This document shows positions 1 through 10,270 of a stretch of DNA of 64,000 nucleotides, piece after piece. Source of the stretch: Niebla homalea. Taxonomy: Eukaryota; Ascomycota; Lecanoromycetes; Lecanorales; Ramalinaceae. Numbering within the stretch: position 1 is the stretch's first letter; every line of letters starts with the position of its first letter. The position numbers and the translations under genes are program-made. The notes under the pieces were generated by a model. The model saw nothing but the letters and a program-made list of their open reading frames with translations, did no database searches and was not told the DNA's origin. Location: the NCBI GenBank assembly GCA_019925105.1, contig JAHGAU010000008.1, positions 992,001 through 1,056,000 of the forward strand, in the 5' to 3' direction.

Positions 1-1950
1 AGAGGCCGTTGTTGCACGACTAACTCCAATGTCAATACCGTCCTCGCCAAACCTTGCATTTCCATCAAAGCTCCCGAGACTTGAAGAGCTATCTTGTCTG
101 CTGCGCACGTGCTTGATACCTGGGGTCTCTGGTTTTCTTGGTCGAATCGAAGATGCGTTAGGCCCCTCTCCAGGCAACAAGTACTCGCTGATTTGCGAGG
201 AGCAAGTGGAGGACGGCGGCCGTAAAGCTCCATTCGTGAGAGGCTTGTACATCTTAGCTCAGTCATCATACGAGTGAACGCAGATTGGTACCGTATCATC
301 GACGTGATCCTCAAGGCAACTCGCGTGCGGCTGTAAAGCTACCCCGGGCCTTCCTGACGTGCCGTTTGATTGCCCAAGATGCTCAGCATAGTCTCGGCCT
401 GCATAGGCAGCAAGGGCCTGAAATATATGTGGAAACACCAGCGAACGGACGTCTCGGGCCCAAAGGAAGTCGAGATGCTCGAAATGGGGGATCTCTTTAG
501 CGATTGTATGGCTGGGTAACTCTTTGAGCATTATTCCGATGTCCACGAGGCTATCACTCCCACCATACACCAAAACGATAGGCGTTTTGATGTTACGCGT
601 GGGAAACTTGGCCACTTTGTAGTAGCGATCGCTAGCTGCAATGCTCATTGGTGTTTGGACATTATCATCATACATCTGAAAACTCTTATTGCGTATGATC
701 TGGAACCAATGCACAACGCTCTTTGTGCTTGTGAAGGAGTAAAGATGTGGATAAGCAGCCAGCTACGACACGTTAGTAGAACGCAGTGCACGGACAATGA
801 CAAATGCTTGCCTTTTGGTGTGCGCTTATATTCTTCCCAGACCAATTGAAGAGGAAGGACAGCGACAGATCAAGAATCCGCACGAAGATTGGCGGATAGA
901 GAATGGATTGCCACATGGTCGCGCTGCTTAGAAGACTGCGACGTCCGAATGCCAGGAATAGGACCTCTGGCGATGCTTTCATCAACGAATCGACAACACC
1001 GTTCTGCAGGCCTGCAGGAGACATTGCAGGGGCCAAGGCAACAAAGACATCGACTCTGTCGTTGAGCGTAGGGTGGGTGGAGAGTGCTGCAAAAGCCTGA
1101 GCGGTTCCTTGGGAGAACCCAATATAGGACAGTGATTGCTGGTAAGTTGTTGTCAATATGTAATCAATGCTGTCGGGGATATCATAAAAAGCAAACTGGT
1201 CAATGGAGAAATCCCAGAAAGCACTCGAAGTGGGCGAAACGCGACTGGATTTCTTCGAATATTTGTTTCCGCGGTTGTTACCAAGCTGCCGTTGTCAGCC
1301 TTCATGAAAGATGGGGGGATGATGAGGCCAAACCCAAACATCGTACCCCTTCTCAACGAGTGTAAAGGGGAGGCATCGCTCTTCATCCGTGGTGCAAACC
1401 CACACCTCACTGTTCATGAGCAAGCCATGATGAAGATAGATAACGGGTCGCCGTAGACTATCTCGGCCTCTGTTAACCCTGATACCTCGTTTTTCCCCCT
1501 TCTTCACGCAAAGCCGATGTAAGCCAAGGAGGTAACCGTCGCCCGTCTGCACGATATGCTCTTCGGCGTAGTAGCCAAAGCATGAGCATAGGTCTACGAA
1601 ATCAGGGGACTTTGCAATCGTATCAACGATGGAATGCTGCTGCTGCCTTGACTGTCTTCCTTGAGAGGACGATAGCCAGTTGAAGGCATTCTTCGACCTG
1701 TTGTAACAGAAATTGATGATGGGCTGCGCTGCAATTCCCTTTCAGCTTCCGGACGCATGTAGCTCACGAGATTACGGCTTACGCAGTCCCAAGGTAATTA
1801 TCCGGATGACACCTTCTAGGAGGATAAAGATCAAAGATCCCAGAAGAGCAAGGTATTCGCGCCTGACGGTCCGATTTGTCAGTCGTGAACATCAGTCTAT
1901 TGAGGGACGGATTACCAAAACAGCCGTCCGATCAGAGGGACCCTCGCCAT
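1..1950 (-). CDS. steryl-ester hydrolase / acid lipase-like alpha/beta-hydrolase, partial at 3' end
   Basis: Likely hydrolyses steryl esters or related neutral lipids at membranes or lipid droplets (TGL1/YEH-like, lysosomal acid lipase family). Proposed exons on the complement: 1916..1950, 1783..1862, 1334..1728, 812..1285, 343..762, and 1..252 (open at the window edge), giving at least 552 residues. Phases fit at each of the first four junctions. Residues about 12-35 form one hydrophobic membrane segment. The lipase-associated region (YLHHGLL, YDVWLGNNRGNKYS) is followed by the nucleophile motif GFSQG (Ser about 228), GGSDSLVD (Asp about 398) and HFEHLDFLW (His about 424), so the triad is complete. 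The last part is a Ser-rich tail. The intron at 253..342 is the least certain: a donor at 291 also keeps frame. The intron at 763..811 starts with GC instead of GT. The start ATG at 1950 is chosen because it splices directly into the membrane segment. Confidence 0.86.
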
Positions 1951-2210
1951 GAAGGCGGCTAGTCAGTAGCTGTACACTGGCTGGCCTGTAAACCCTGAGA
2001 GAAGCACATTAAAACACCCAGACCATTGGTGCTGCCATATTTCTGCGCATGCGCCTTCGACGTCTGCAAGATCGCGACGTCACTCTGTAATTTTACAAGT
2101 AATGATATTCTAAATTACGGATACATATTCTATAACCAAGGTGAGACTAATCAACGTACAAGGCTGCAGCCACAACTTCTTGGCTTTGCGTTCTTTCCAA
2201 CCAAGCAAAG
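1951..2210. promoter_or_regulatory. shared 5' region between the divergent lipase-like gene and PET191
   Basis: These 260 bp separate the two divergent start codons (1950 on minus, 2211 on plus), so they must hold both promoters and 5' UTRs. I see no clear TATA box or named factor site. The DNA has normal composition and keeps CpA/TpG, unlike the region after 4360. Confidence 0.5.
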
Positions 2211-2637
2211 ATGCCTTCTTCTTGCAAAGATATACGTATGCCTGCAACGTCCGAGTGAGATTCCTTTATTCTCGTATGTCACTAATAAGCATTCTACAGG
2301 TGAAGCCCTCGCAGACTGTCTGAAGACTTCTGACTGCGTAATGCAACAGCGTCACAAACCGGTCGATTGCCTCCGCTCTCCTTTGATCGATGATCTCCCA
2401 CCCCGCTGTCAACAGCTCAAAAAGGGTTACGGAGACTGTAAGCGCGGCATGTTAGATATGAGAAAGCGTTTTCGAGGCAATCAGCCAATTGCTGTAAGCA
2501 AAGAGCTCGAGGGGGAGAAAGGCCCTCAATTATACGCAGGGAACAAGGCAGTGCGAGAGACGAATATGGGGGGAGTTGCAAGGGCTGACACTGAGCTTGT
2601 TGAGGGTTTGGATGGGGAACTGAGAAGTAGACGATGA
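2211..2637 (+). CDS. PET191: Pet191-type cytochrome c oxidase assembly factor
   Basis: Small twin-cysteine protein of the mitochondrial intermembrane space needed for assembly of respiratory complex IV. Exons 2211..2235 and 2300..2637 give 120 residues. The 64-nt intron begins GTATG, ends CAG and carries a CTAAT branch-like motif. The protein starts MPSSCKDIREALADC and contains C5-X9-C15, C21-X10-C32 and C45-X9-C55, followed by the family-typical KRGMLDMRKRFRGNQPI stretch. A longer open frame starting at 2026 runs through the intron but is not the real start: only the spliced ATG at 2211 gives the conserved N-terminus and first cysteine. Length is normal for the family; the tail after about residue 95 is variable. 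It converges with the RNA cyclase gene. Confidence 0.95.
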
Positions 2638-2725
2638 CCGATATGGCCCTTGACGACTCCGCAACCACCAGCGGCCTTGTTCACTGCGTTGGCAGCTTGC
2701 TTACCGCTGCTCCGTCAACCCCTGC
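2638..2725. other. 88-bp convergent 3' intergenic gap
   Basis: It lies between the PET191 stop (2637) and the RNA cyclase stop (2726). At 88 bp the two 3' UTRs very likely overlap as antisense transcripts. No other feature is visible. Confidence 0.5.
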
Positions 2726-4102
2726 TCATTCATTACATGCGTCACCGGGGAATAGAGGCCTGGGGCTTTGCACGCGTTTCCCTTGGTACTCGCCTCGTTC
2801 ATTGAAATGAGCTTCTAGCAGCTGCTGGGCTACCCATCGCGCAGTCTGTGTGTGCAAGGAAGTCTCAAGCTGGCCTGCATCGGTCGATGAGGGTCCGTGC
2901 GAAAGTACTTGAAAAATAACTGCGAGGCACATTCGTCAGCGGGTCTCTGTGGGGCGGGCAAGGTTTTGGTTTCTTCTTCTTCGATGAGAGATCGAGACCA
3001 ATCGTGATAAAAAAAAAACTTTGGATTTATGCAGAGCAGAGGAGACGCTACCAAGCTGATCTTGCATCCATTCATCCACACAGCCACCACGGTTGATTTG
3101 CGTCATGAAATTCTCCATGATCCTGACCACCAAGGCATGCACTTGGTCTACTTCCGGGTTCATAGACTTGTCAACAGTTCCACCAGCTTTTTTCAGGTTC
3201 CTCCACACGTGCAAGCAGTCGGAACCAAGACGGAACCCGTGCTCTGTCTGTGCAACCAACAGCACGTAGAACTTCTTACTGTCACCTGTATCCTCCTCGA
3301 CGACAAAGTGAACTTCCGCAGAGGGCAAGCTAGCCTCGAGCATGTGCGTCAATTTGCTCCTGACTGTTTGACGAAGTTGAGCGCCATGTCCCAGTAAGGT
3401 CACCCTTACGCTGTTCACCATACCTCTATCCACCAGTTGGAAGGCGGGGAGTCCAGAGCCATGCTGCATTGGCGGAATTTTAAAGGTGACGGAGCCTATC
3501 TCACGGCGCCCAGTACTCCATCCGCGCTTGTTCAAGCTTGTTTCAACATGATTGATTGCAAGTTTTGACTCTAGAAGTGGGAAGAACACCTCGGTGACAT
3601 AATCAATCGAAGGCGAATTGCTAACGTTAGTGCCACCTGTGATGGTAACCCATAATGGAATCGAGGAGCTACTCAGCAGCAGGCATGGAAGGATGGCTTG
3701 CAAGATCAACGCGATTGACCCAGGGGAGGACATGTGAATATACGTTTCACGCCGAGCGGGGACGCCTGCATCGCAGATTTGCTTCCAGACTTGTGCAGGC
3801 TCGCCAATACCTTCCCCTAACGACAAGCTTTGGGACGCTGGCCGAAACGTCAATGTAGTGCTTTGGAGCTCCAGTCCCACTGTGGCAGCAGCGGTAGCTT
3901 GTGCCAGCCATTGGGCTGCCGCTAGGTGTGCGGGCTTGAGGCCTCCATCCTTGCCCGGCGCTGATTTCGGCCCTCGCTTTCCCCTGATATGGCTGACCCG
4001 GATTGGCGTCCTAAAGATTGAGGACAAAGCCAGTGCAACGCGCAGCAATTGACCACCACCCTCGAGTGTAGTGCCATCAAGATGCACTGGTTCCACTTCC
4101 AT
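2726..4102 (-). CDS. RNA 3'-terminal phosphate cyclase
   Basis: Catalyses ATP-dependent conversion of RNA 3'-phosphate ends to 2',3'-cyclic phosphates (RtcA/RTC family). Exons on the complement are 3052..4102 and 2726..2919, 414 residues. The first exon begins MEVEPVHLDGTTLEGGGQLL, and the EGGGQ motif is the family N-terminal signature. Further conserved stretches are RGKRGPKSAPGKDGGLKPAHL and the HGSGLPAF-like core. The 132-nt intron (2920..3051) runs from GTAGCG to GCAG, with a CTGAC branch motif close to its 3' end. Splicing restores DQLVIFQVLSHG and the SLHTQTARWVAQQLL segment, whose histidine corresponds, from memory of the family, to the adenylated catalytic His. Without splicing, the frame ends at 2936 and lacks that His. 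The start is unambiguous. The AT-rich block begins about 260 bp upstream of this gene. Confidence 0.94.
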
Positions 4103-4359
4103 GTAGCAATCTGATTGCTTTCAGGTTACTCCCTAGACTTTATACTCGGCTTGAGTCCTGACTGGCTTGTTGGAGAACACATACTTCTCATACGAAGGAG
4201 TTGAGGAGGTACCACAAAATCTGAGGATCCACCAACTTGGGCTTGCTTGGTTTATCGTCGAATCCAAAATATGTGTCTCCCAGCGCTAGTGGTTTTTTTT
4301 CTCGCGAGGACTTTAGGGCCAAATAGGTTAGGACGAAGTGGGCCAAAATGAGGGCTTTA
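4103..4359. promoter_or_regulatory. upstream region of the RNA cyclase gene and end of normal-composition DNA
   Basis: Non-coding, normal base composition, keeps CpA and TpG. It must contain the promoter of the minus-strand gene starting at 4102. At 4256-4300 lies a segment (TATGTGTCTCCC followed by a T-run) that recurs imperfectly at 4409-4455 on the AT-rich side. Confidence 0.45.
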
Positions 4360-5044
4360 CAGCGTCTAGATTAATCTACAAATAAATAAACAAGTAGCTT
4401 AATATTTTTGTCGAATATAAATTATGTGTCTCCCGCCGTTAATCATTTTTTTAAGGGCTCCCTTTTTTTTCAAAACTAAACAGGTCTAAAATAAGTAAAT
4501 TAAATAGAGTCCTTATAGAATATTACTTCATATATATTTTTTATAACGAATACGGTAATATTAATACATAAAATCGCCGTTTAAATTAACTTTAAAAAAG
4601 GGCCTATATTAAACCTTGTGAGACGTATGGACGCATGAGAGTGGATAATATATATGTGGATTGCATATAATCTATTTAGGAAGCATAATGCTATTTACAT
4701 AAAATACCCGGGTGGTATAAGATATACGGCCAGGTAATAATATTTATACGCGCTATAATAGTATCTTAATACCACTTGTATAACGGCTTAATAATACTTT
4801 ATATAGTATTATTATTATAACTATACTTAAATTAATATACCCCCTTAAGATCGTAATATTATTATAATAATAATAATAATAATAATATAGATCCTAAATA
4901 TCCTTATTATAGTTACCTTTTAATTATTAATATACCGTAATTATCGTAAATAAAAGGTATATCTTAAATGCAAAGTTAAAAGATTAAAAAGCTAAGAAAA
5001 ATCGGAAAAATTAATAACTTTAAAAATAATAATAATAATAAAAC
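4360..5044. other. AT-rich, partly RIPped DNA between the gene block and Gypsy-2
   Basis: Composition changes within roughly 100 bp. Some TpG/CpA survive (for example around 4620-4690), so this part is less mutated than the transposons that follow. It contains an AAT/ATT run at 4855-4885. No coding frame and no recognised element. Positions 5040-5044 (AAAAC) are the left target-site duplication of the outer Gypsy-2; the right copy is 49006-49010. Confidence 0.6.
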
Positions 5045-5194
5045 TGTTGGTATATGGACCAAAAAGAGTAATAATGTATAAATAATAATTCTACCTAAAG
5101 GATGGGAGCATTATAAGGATGCCTGTCCTTTATATATAAAGGGTATCCTATATTTATTAATGCTCTTATATAGATATATATATTATATATAGTA
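5045..5194 (-). repeat. Gypsy-2 LTR, subtype B (3' LTR of the outer copy)
   Basis: About 150 bp, beginning TGTTGGTATATGGACC on this strand. It matches the LTRs at 45023-45177 and 48856-49005. It ends next to sequence shared with the inner copy (AATATTATTAAAAG). Strongly RIPped in its right half. Confidence 0.8.
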
Positions 5195-5614
5195 AATATT
5201 ATTAAAAGAAAAAAACTATTACCTATAGTAACACTTATTTTAATATATTAATATATTAATATTAATACTTAATAATACGTTATACTTTATATATCTTATA
5301 TTTTTATATTAAAATATTAATTAACTTATAGAAGCGGCCGCGATTACGCTTAAAACGGAGTATATAAAGAATATTAATAAATGATAAAAGTATTACTTCG
5401 GTAAGCGCTAATAATCGTAATAAAGTAATATAAAATCTATTACGGCGGGTAATAATGACGTTATTAAATTCAGGATACGATGTATAGAATTTACGTAATA
5501 AATTTAAGTATAACTTTAATAATAAAAGCTTATTATTATATTCTATATTTTAAATAATTTATTTAATTAAATATCTATTATCTTTTTCTTTATAAATAAT
5601 TCTTTTAATAATAT

Positions 5615-7379
5615 TGATTGATTGATTGATTGATTTATATTACGGGTTTAGTTAAGTTAATTCCGGCGTTCCTTAATACGCGGTTTTTTGGCCTTACTGG
5701 TAACCGTAAAAACCTAATACTTATAACGTTAAAGTAAAAACCGGCGTTTATTAAACCTTTACCTTTTATCCCTTAAAATAAAGGATGTTAACGGCCGTTT
5801 AAAAAGTAATAATTTATTTATATACTTTTTATATTCTAATTCTCTTAAGAAAATTTATAATATTATAATTATATCCTAATAAAGGTTATCCTTAAGCTTA
5901 TTATTCTTTTATTCCTTTATATATTTATATTACTTTAACTTTATATAATATCTTTAAATATCCTTATTAATATTTACGTACTTAATATATACCCCTTTTA
6001 TATTATTATTATTATTAACTTTTTTAAAGATTTTTAATAAGTATTTATTATTATATTTTTACGGTTATAAAAGATACTTTCCGGTTTATATAATTAATAT
6101 AACCGGTTTCCGTTTCTCTTTTTCTTCTTTAATTAATAATAAGCCTTTTTTATAAGGTTTTTAATAACCTTATTTATTTTTATAATAAAATTAAACTATA
6201 ATAATAATCCGATAAATATTATAAATTTAACGGTTACCTAAAAATTTTATTTTATAAATAATATTTAATAATAATTATAAGTATTAACTTTTATTATAAG
6301 TCTTAATTTAATTTCCGTAAATAAAAAATAAGAAATAAAAACGTATACGGCGTTTTACTTTCTTTATTTATATTTATATCCGGCGTTTATCCGATTTCCG
6401 GTATATATAATAAATAGGAAGTAAATTAAACCGTTTTTACCCGTCCGGAGTTAAATCGTTAATACGTTATTATTTTTCCTTATAATATTATAATAATAAA
6501 GATATTTATTAATAATCTTTTCCTTATTAAGAGTTAAATAATAATAACTTTAAAGTATAAAGTCCTTATACCTCCGTTAATACTTAATTTACTTTATTAT
6601 AATTTATAAGGCAATTATTATAATTTTTACTCTTTAAATCCTTTTAATCTTAATTTTTCTTACGTTTAACGGGAGTTTATATATACTTAAATTAGCCTTT
6701 AAGATACCGGTAAGGTTAATTTCCTTCTTAATTTATTCCTATTTTATCTTAATAAAAGGAGGGATAAATATCTTTAATTTACTTTTTTTAATTTAAGGCT
6801 TATTAAGATTTTAACGGATTTATTTATTTCTTATTATCGTAATTAAATATATATATTTCTTTAACCTTATTTAAGCGATTATTTAATCCAATAAAACTTT
6901 AATTAACGATATAAAGATCTTAAACTTTAATACCGGGATAAAGGTTACTTTATAAGTACCATTAACTACTCTTAAATATCGGTTCTGGACTTTCTATAAT
7001 ATTTAAATAAGCTTTTTCTTATATTTTAAAGTACTTTTAAGTATATATTAAATAGCTATAACGTATATTATAGTTAATTTTATTATAGTTTAATAAATAG
7101 TCCGGGCCTTTTATAACGTAATTCTTTATATTAATACGGCAAAATAAGTAAGGCTTTTTTCTTATAAAGTTATTTTCTTTTAAATTTTTCTTATATAGTT
7201 TTTTTAGTTAAGCTTCTTATTTACTTAAAGGCTAAGGACTTTAATGCTGGTATCGGGCTTTACCGTAACTCTACCTAAGTTTACTATAACTGTTATATCG
7301 TACAGCCTCGGGCTCCTGGTTATATGGACGAGCTCGTACTTATGCGGCGCGAATTGGGCCCCGTGGGTTCTCGCCCACC
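5615..7379 (-). mobile_element. 5'-truncated LINE (Tad1-like family), 1.77 kb
   Basis: On this strand it begins with the tetranucleotide tail (TGAT)n, the reverse of the LINE's (ATCA)n 3' tail. It is flanked by a 13-bp duplication CTTTTAATAATAT at 5602-5614 and 7380-7392. The whole stretch matches the 3' part of the full-length copy at 53228-60935. The rightmost 150 bp, around 7240-7379, escaped RIP and produce a spurious 76-codon ORF at 7244-7474 that crosses the insertion junction. Confidence 0.88.
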
Positions 7380-7477
7380 CTTTTAATAATATACTTTTCT
7401 TTATTCTCGGAATTAATTTTAAGAGTAAACGGCACGTTATAATTAGGTTATTTATTAAAAGAGTCTTTTATTAACAT

Positions 7478-8020
7478 CTGTAAATTTATGAACCAGCATA
7501 TAAGCACTCCGAGTGTAAACGAGCAGATTAAGCAGGTTGAGCTTATGTCCCCCCTCGCTTAGCCTTTAAGTACTTTAAGTATTCGCGAGTATCCGGCTTG
7601 CTCGTAAGTTTCCTGGATTCTTATGAATTTTACTTTTTTTTTTTAACTTAACGTTTTTTTAATTAAATTACCCCCTTTAATTACCCCCCTTTTAAGGATA
7701 AATTACTAGCTACTAGGGTAACTTTTAATTAAAAAACTTAAATCTATAATTAATTTTAAAAAACGTTGAATATTACGGCTTATAAAGGGGGTTACGGTTA
7801 TACCCGTTATTAAGAAAGCTTAATAAAAAAATTTATAAAAAATAAAAATCATTATTTTACCGTTTTAAATATTTTTATTTTAAACTTTTTTTTACCCGTT
7901 TAAGACCGCTCGGAACGCTCATAAGTTTTCTGGGATTCTTATAAATAACTTACAAGCAATTTAAGTAAATAAAATTTTTTTTTTTTTAATTATTTAATTT
8001 AAGTAAATCGTAGATTTATT
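7478..8020. repeat. 540-bp dispersed repeat R, copy 1
   Basis: It has two sister copies at 18648-19176 and 23978-24512 and interrupts Gypsy-2 sequence that is continuous in the inner copy. The ends look like an imperfect inverted pair (CTGTAAATTTATGAACC at the left; copy 3 ends with the reverse of CAGCAAATCTGCGACC), so a non-autonomous DNA element is possible. I could not define a target duplication. Inner GCTCGGAGCGCTCGTAAG-type motifs occur towards the right end. Confidence 0.7.
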
Positions 8021-8049
8021 AATAAAGTTATTAATTAACTTAAGTATAT

Positions 8050-8804
8050 TTACTCCGGGAAGCGGGATAAAATATATCCTATAAAATAAAGACGGGATAA
8101 AGATGGGATAAAGATAAGACGGGATAAAATAAATAGAATCCTATCCCGTATTAATATGGGATAAAACGGGATAAAACCGGAATATATTAAAACCTTAATA
8201 ACGGATAAAATAAAAATAAACGTAATTAAAATAATAAATTAAGGGGTAAAAAAAAAGGGTAATTATTAAAAAGATTAATATAAATATTTTTTTAATAATT
8301 TATCGATAACCGGATTATAGTTTTTCCGGTTATCGATAAACCATTAAAAAATTTTATATTAATCTTTCTAATAATTACCCCTTTTTCCACCCTTATTTAT
8401 ACCCTTACCCTCTTACCCTCACCCCCACCTTTACCCCCACCCTTATTACCACCCTTACCACCACCCTTACCACCACCCTTACCACCACCCTTACCACCAC
8501 CTTTACCACCACCCTTATCACCCTTATCACCCTTATCACCCTTATCACCCTTATCACCCTTATTACCCTTATCACCCTTATTACCCTTAATAACCTTACC
8601 CTGACTTTTACCCTTAATTATACCCTTATTACTACCTTAATTAATTTATTATTACCCTATATCTTAACGGGATCTTAATATATCCCGATTTTATCCCGCC
8701 GGGATAAAAATAAGATAAAATGGGATTTAATTTTATCTTATTTTATATAAAATAAAATAAATAAATTAAAAAATTATCTTATTTTATCCCGCTTCCCGGA
8801 ATAA
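8050..8804. mobile_element. MITE-like hairpin/minisatellite element, copy 1
   Basis: Terminal inverted repeats TTACTCCGGGAAGCGGGA and its near complement at the right end; flanked by GTATAT at 8044-8049 and 8805-8810. Layout: TIR, RIPped left arm, central hairpin around ATCGATAACCGG (about 8280-8350), C-rich minisatellite with 12-bp CCACCACCCTTA and 9-bp CCCTTATCA units (about 8390-8630), TIR. No coding capacity. The target is intact in the inner Gypsy-2 copy. Confidence 0.85.
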
Positions 8805-8810
8805 GTATAT

Positions 8811-9560
8811 TAATTAAAAAATTTAATATTATTTTTATATTAATAAATAATTTAAATTTATATATAAAATAATTAATTTTTATAATAATAATAAAAGGTT
8901 TAAGTTATTATTAATATAACTTATAATTTTTAATATTAAAGATATTATATTTAAAATATAACTTTAAATAAATTAAATTATTTATATTAAATTAAATTAA
9001 TTTATAACTTTAATTATACCGGAATTTAATTATTATTTACGTAAATTTTGATACGTTTTATACCTTTTTATAATTTTATAATTAAAATATATTATACTTA
9101 AAAATTAAAAAAATTATTAAAAAATTTAAAAAATCGCGGATATTTATATTATAATAAATTTTATTTAAAGTAAATTTAATTAACGTTAATTTTAAATTAT
9201 TTAAAATACCTTAAATATATAAAATAATATTTATTTAATTATAATCCGGATATATAATTATAAAATAATATAATATAATTTTAATCGTTTAATTAATCCG
9301 TTTTAATTGATTATTAATTTAAAAATAATATATATTAAATATAAGAATATAAATATTTATTTTTTTAAATATTAATTTTTAAAATATAAAAATAAATTTA
9401 CAATTTTTATTTAATATAATATTAAAAAGAATTCTTTATTTTTATTTTATTAACTTAATTAATAATAATTTTACTTAATTATTAATTTTAAATTTAATAT
9501 TATTAAAGAGTAAAAGTATTTATTTAAAGAACTTATTAATAACGGTAAAAAATATATTAT
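8811..9560 (-). pseudogene. Gypsy-2 integrase-derived pseudogene, outer copy, unit 1
   Basis: It matches the reverse complement of about 43650-44440 in the inner copy, where the plus strand reads as a gypsy integrase core and flanking region. Here CpA/TpG are almost gone and stops occur every few codons. Confidence 0.7.
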
Positions 9561-10270
9561 AATTATATTAATTTAATAAAACAATAATAAAGTTTATATA
9601 AATTATATAAAAAATTATTAATAAACTTAAAATTAATTAAAATAATTTATAAAATATATATTTTTTAATTTAATTTAAATTATATTTAAGGAAATATATA
9701 ATATATTTTTATAATTATTTACTTAACTTAAATAAATATATTAAGTTTATTAATTTATTATAAAATTAATTAAAGTTATTATATAATAAATTATTATATA
9801 CTTATTAAAAAATTACTTTTTTAAGTTTATTAAATATATATAATTATAATAAATAATTAATAAGCTTTAAGTTATAAATAAAATTATTTTTTAATATAAA
9901 ATATAATTTAATTTTTATATTTTATAAATTTAATTCCTTTTTAATTATTAAGACTTTTTATAATTTTATTTATATTTTATTTTTTATATATTTTTTTTTA
10001 ATTTATTCTTTAAATTTATATAAAATATAAATATAATAAAAAGTAATTAATTTATTATTATTTACGTTATTAAGAATTTTAATTTCTATAAATAAATTTA
10101 ACGTATTATTAATTAATCGTAAAAATATATTAAAAACGGTATTTATTAATTTAATTTATAACGTAATAAAATATTAAATATTAATAAATATTATAATACG
10201 TAAATTAAGCGGAAATTAAGCTTATTAATTATAAAAATCTTTAAATTTATTTATTTAAAAATATTAATAA

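Noticed and set aside
29..1456. Plus-strand ORFs at 29-277, 285-500, 655-849, 903-1100, 1084-1365 and 1136-1456
   Set aside because: Antisense to the spliced lipase gene, whose triad and splice phases are coherent on the minus strand.
2026..2637. 203-codon plus-strand ORF taken as one gene
   Set aside because: Its N-terminal half is 5' UTR/intron read-through. The spliced PET191 model from 2211 gives the conserved N-terminus and cysteines.
5045..5194. Ty1/copia LTR (because of the TGTTGG start)
   Set aside because: The internal region reads as Ty3/gypsy RT followed by integrase, on the strand opposite to the TGTTGG reading.
7244..7474. 76-codon ORF
   Set aside because: Starts in the truncated LINE and crosses its target duplication into Gypsy-2; the open frame exists because that stretch escaped RIP.
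8400..8640. Interstitial telomere repeat
   Set aside because: The core is CCCTTA, not CCCTAA, and it lies inside a defined TIR element with 9- and 12-bp units.
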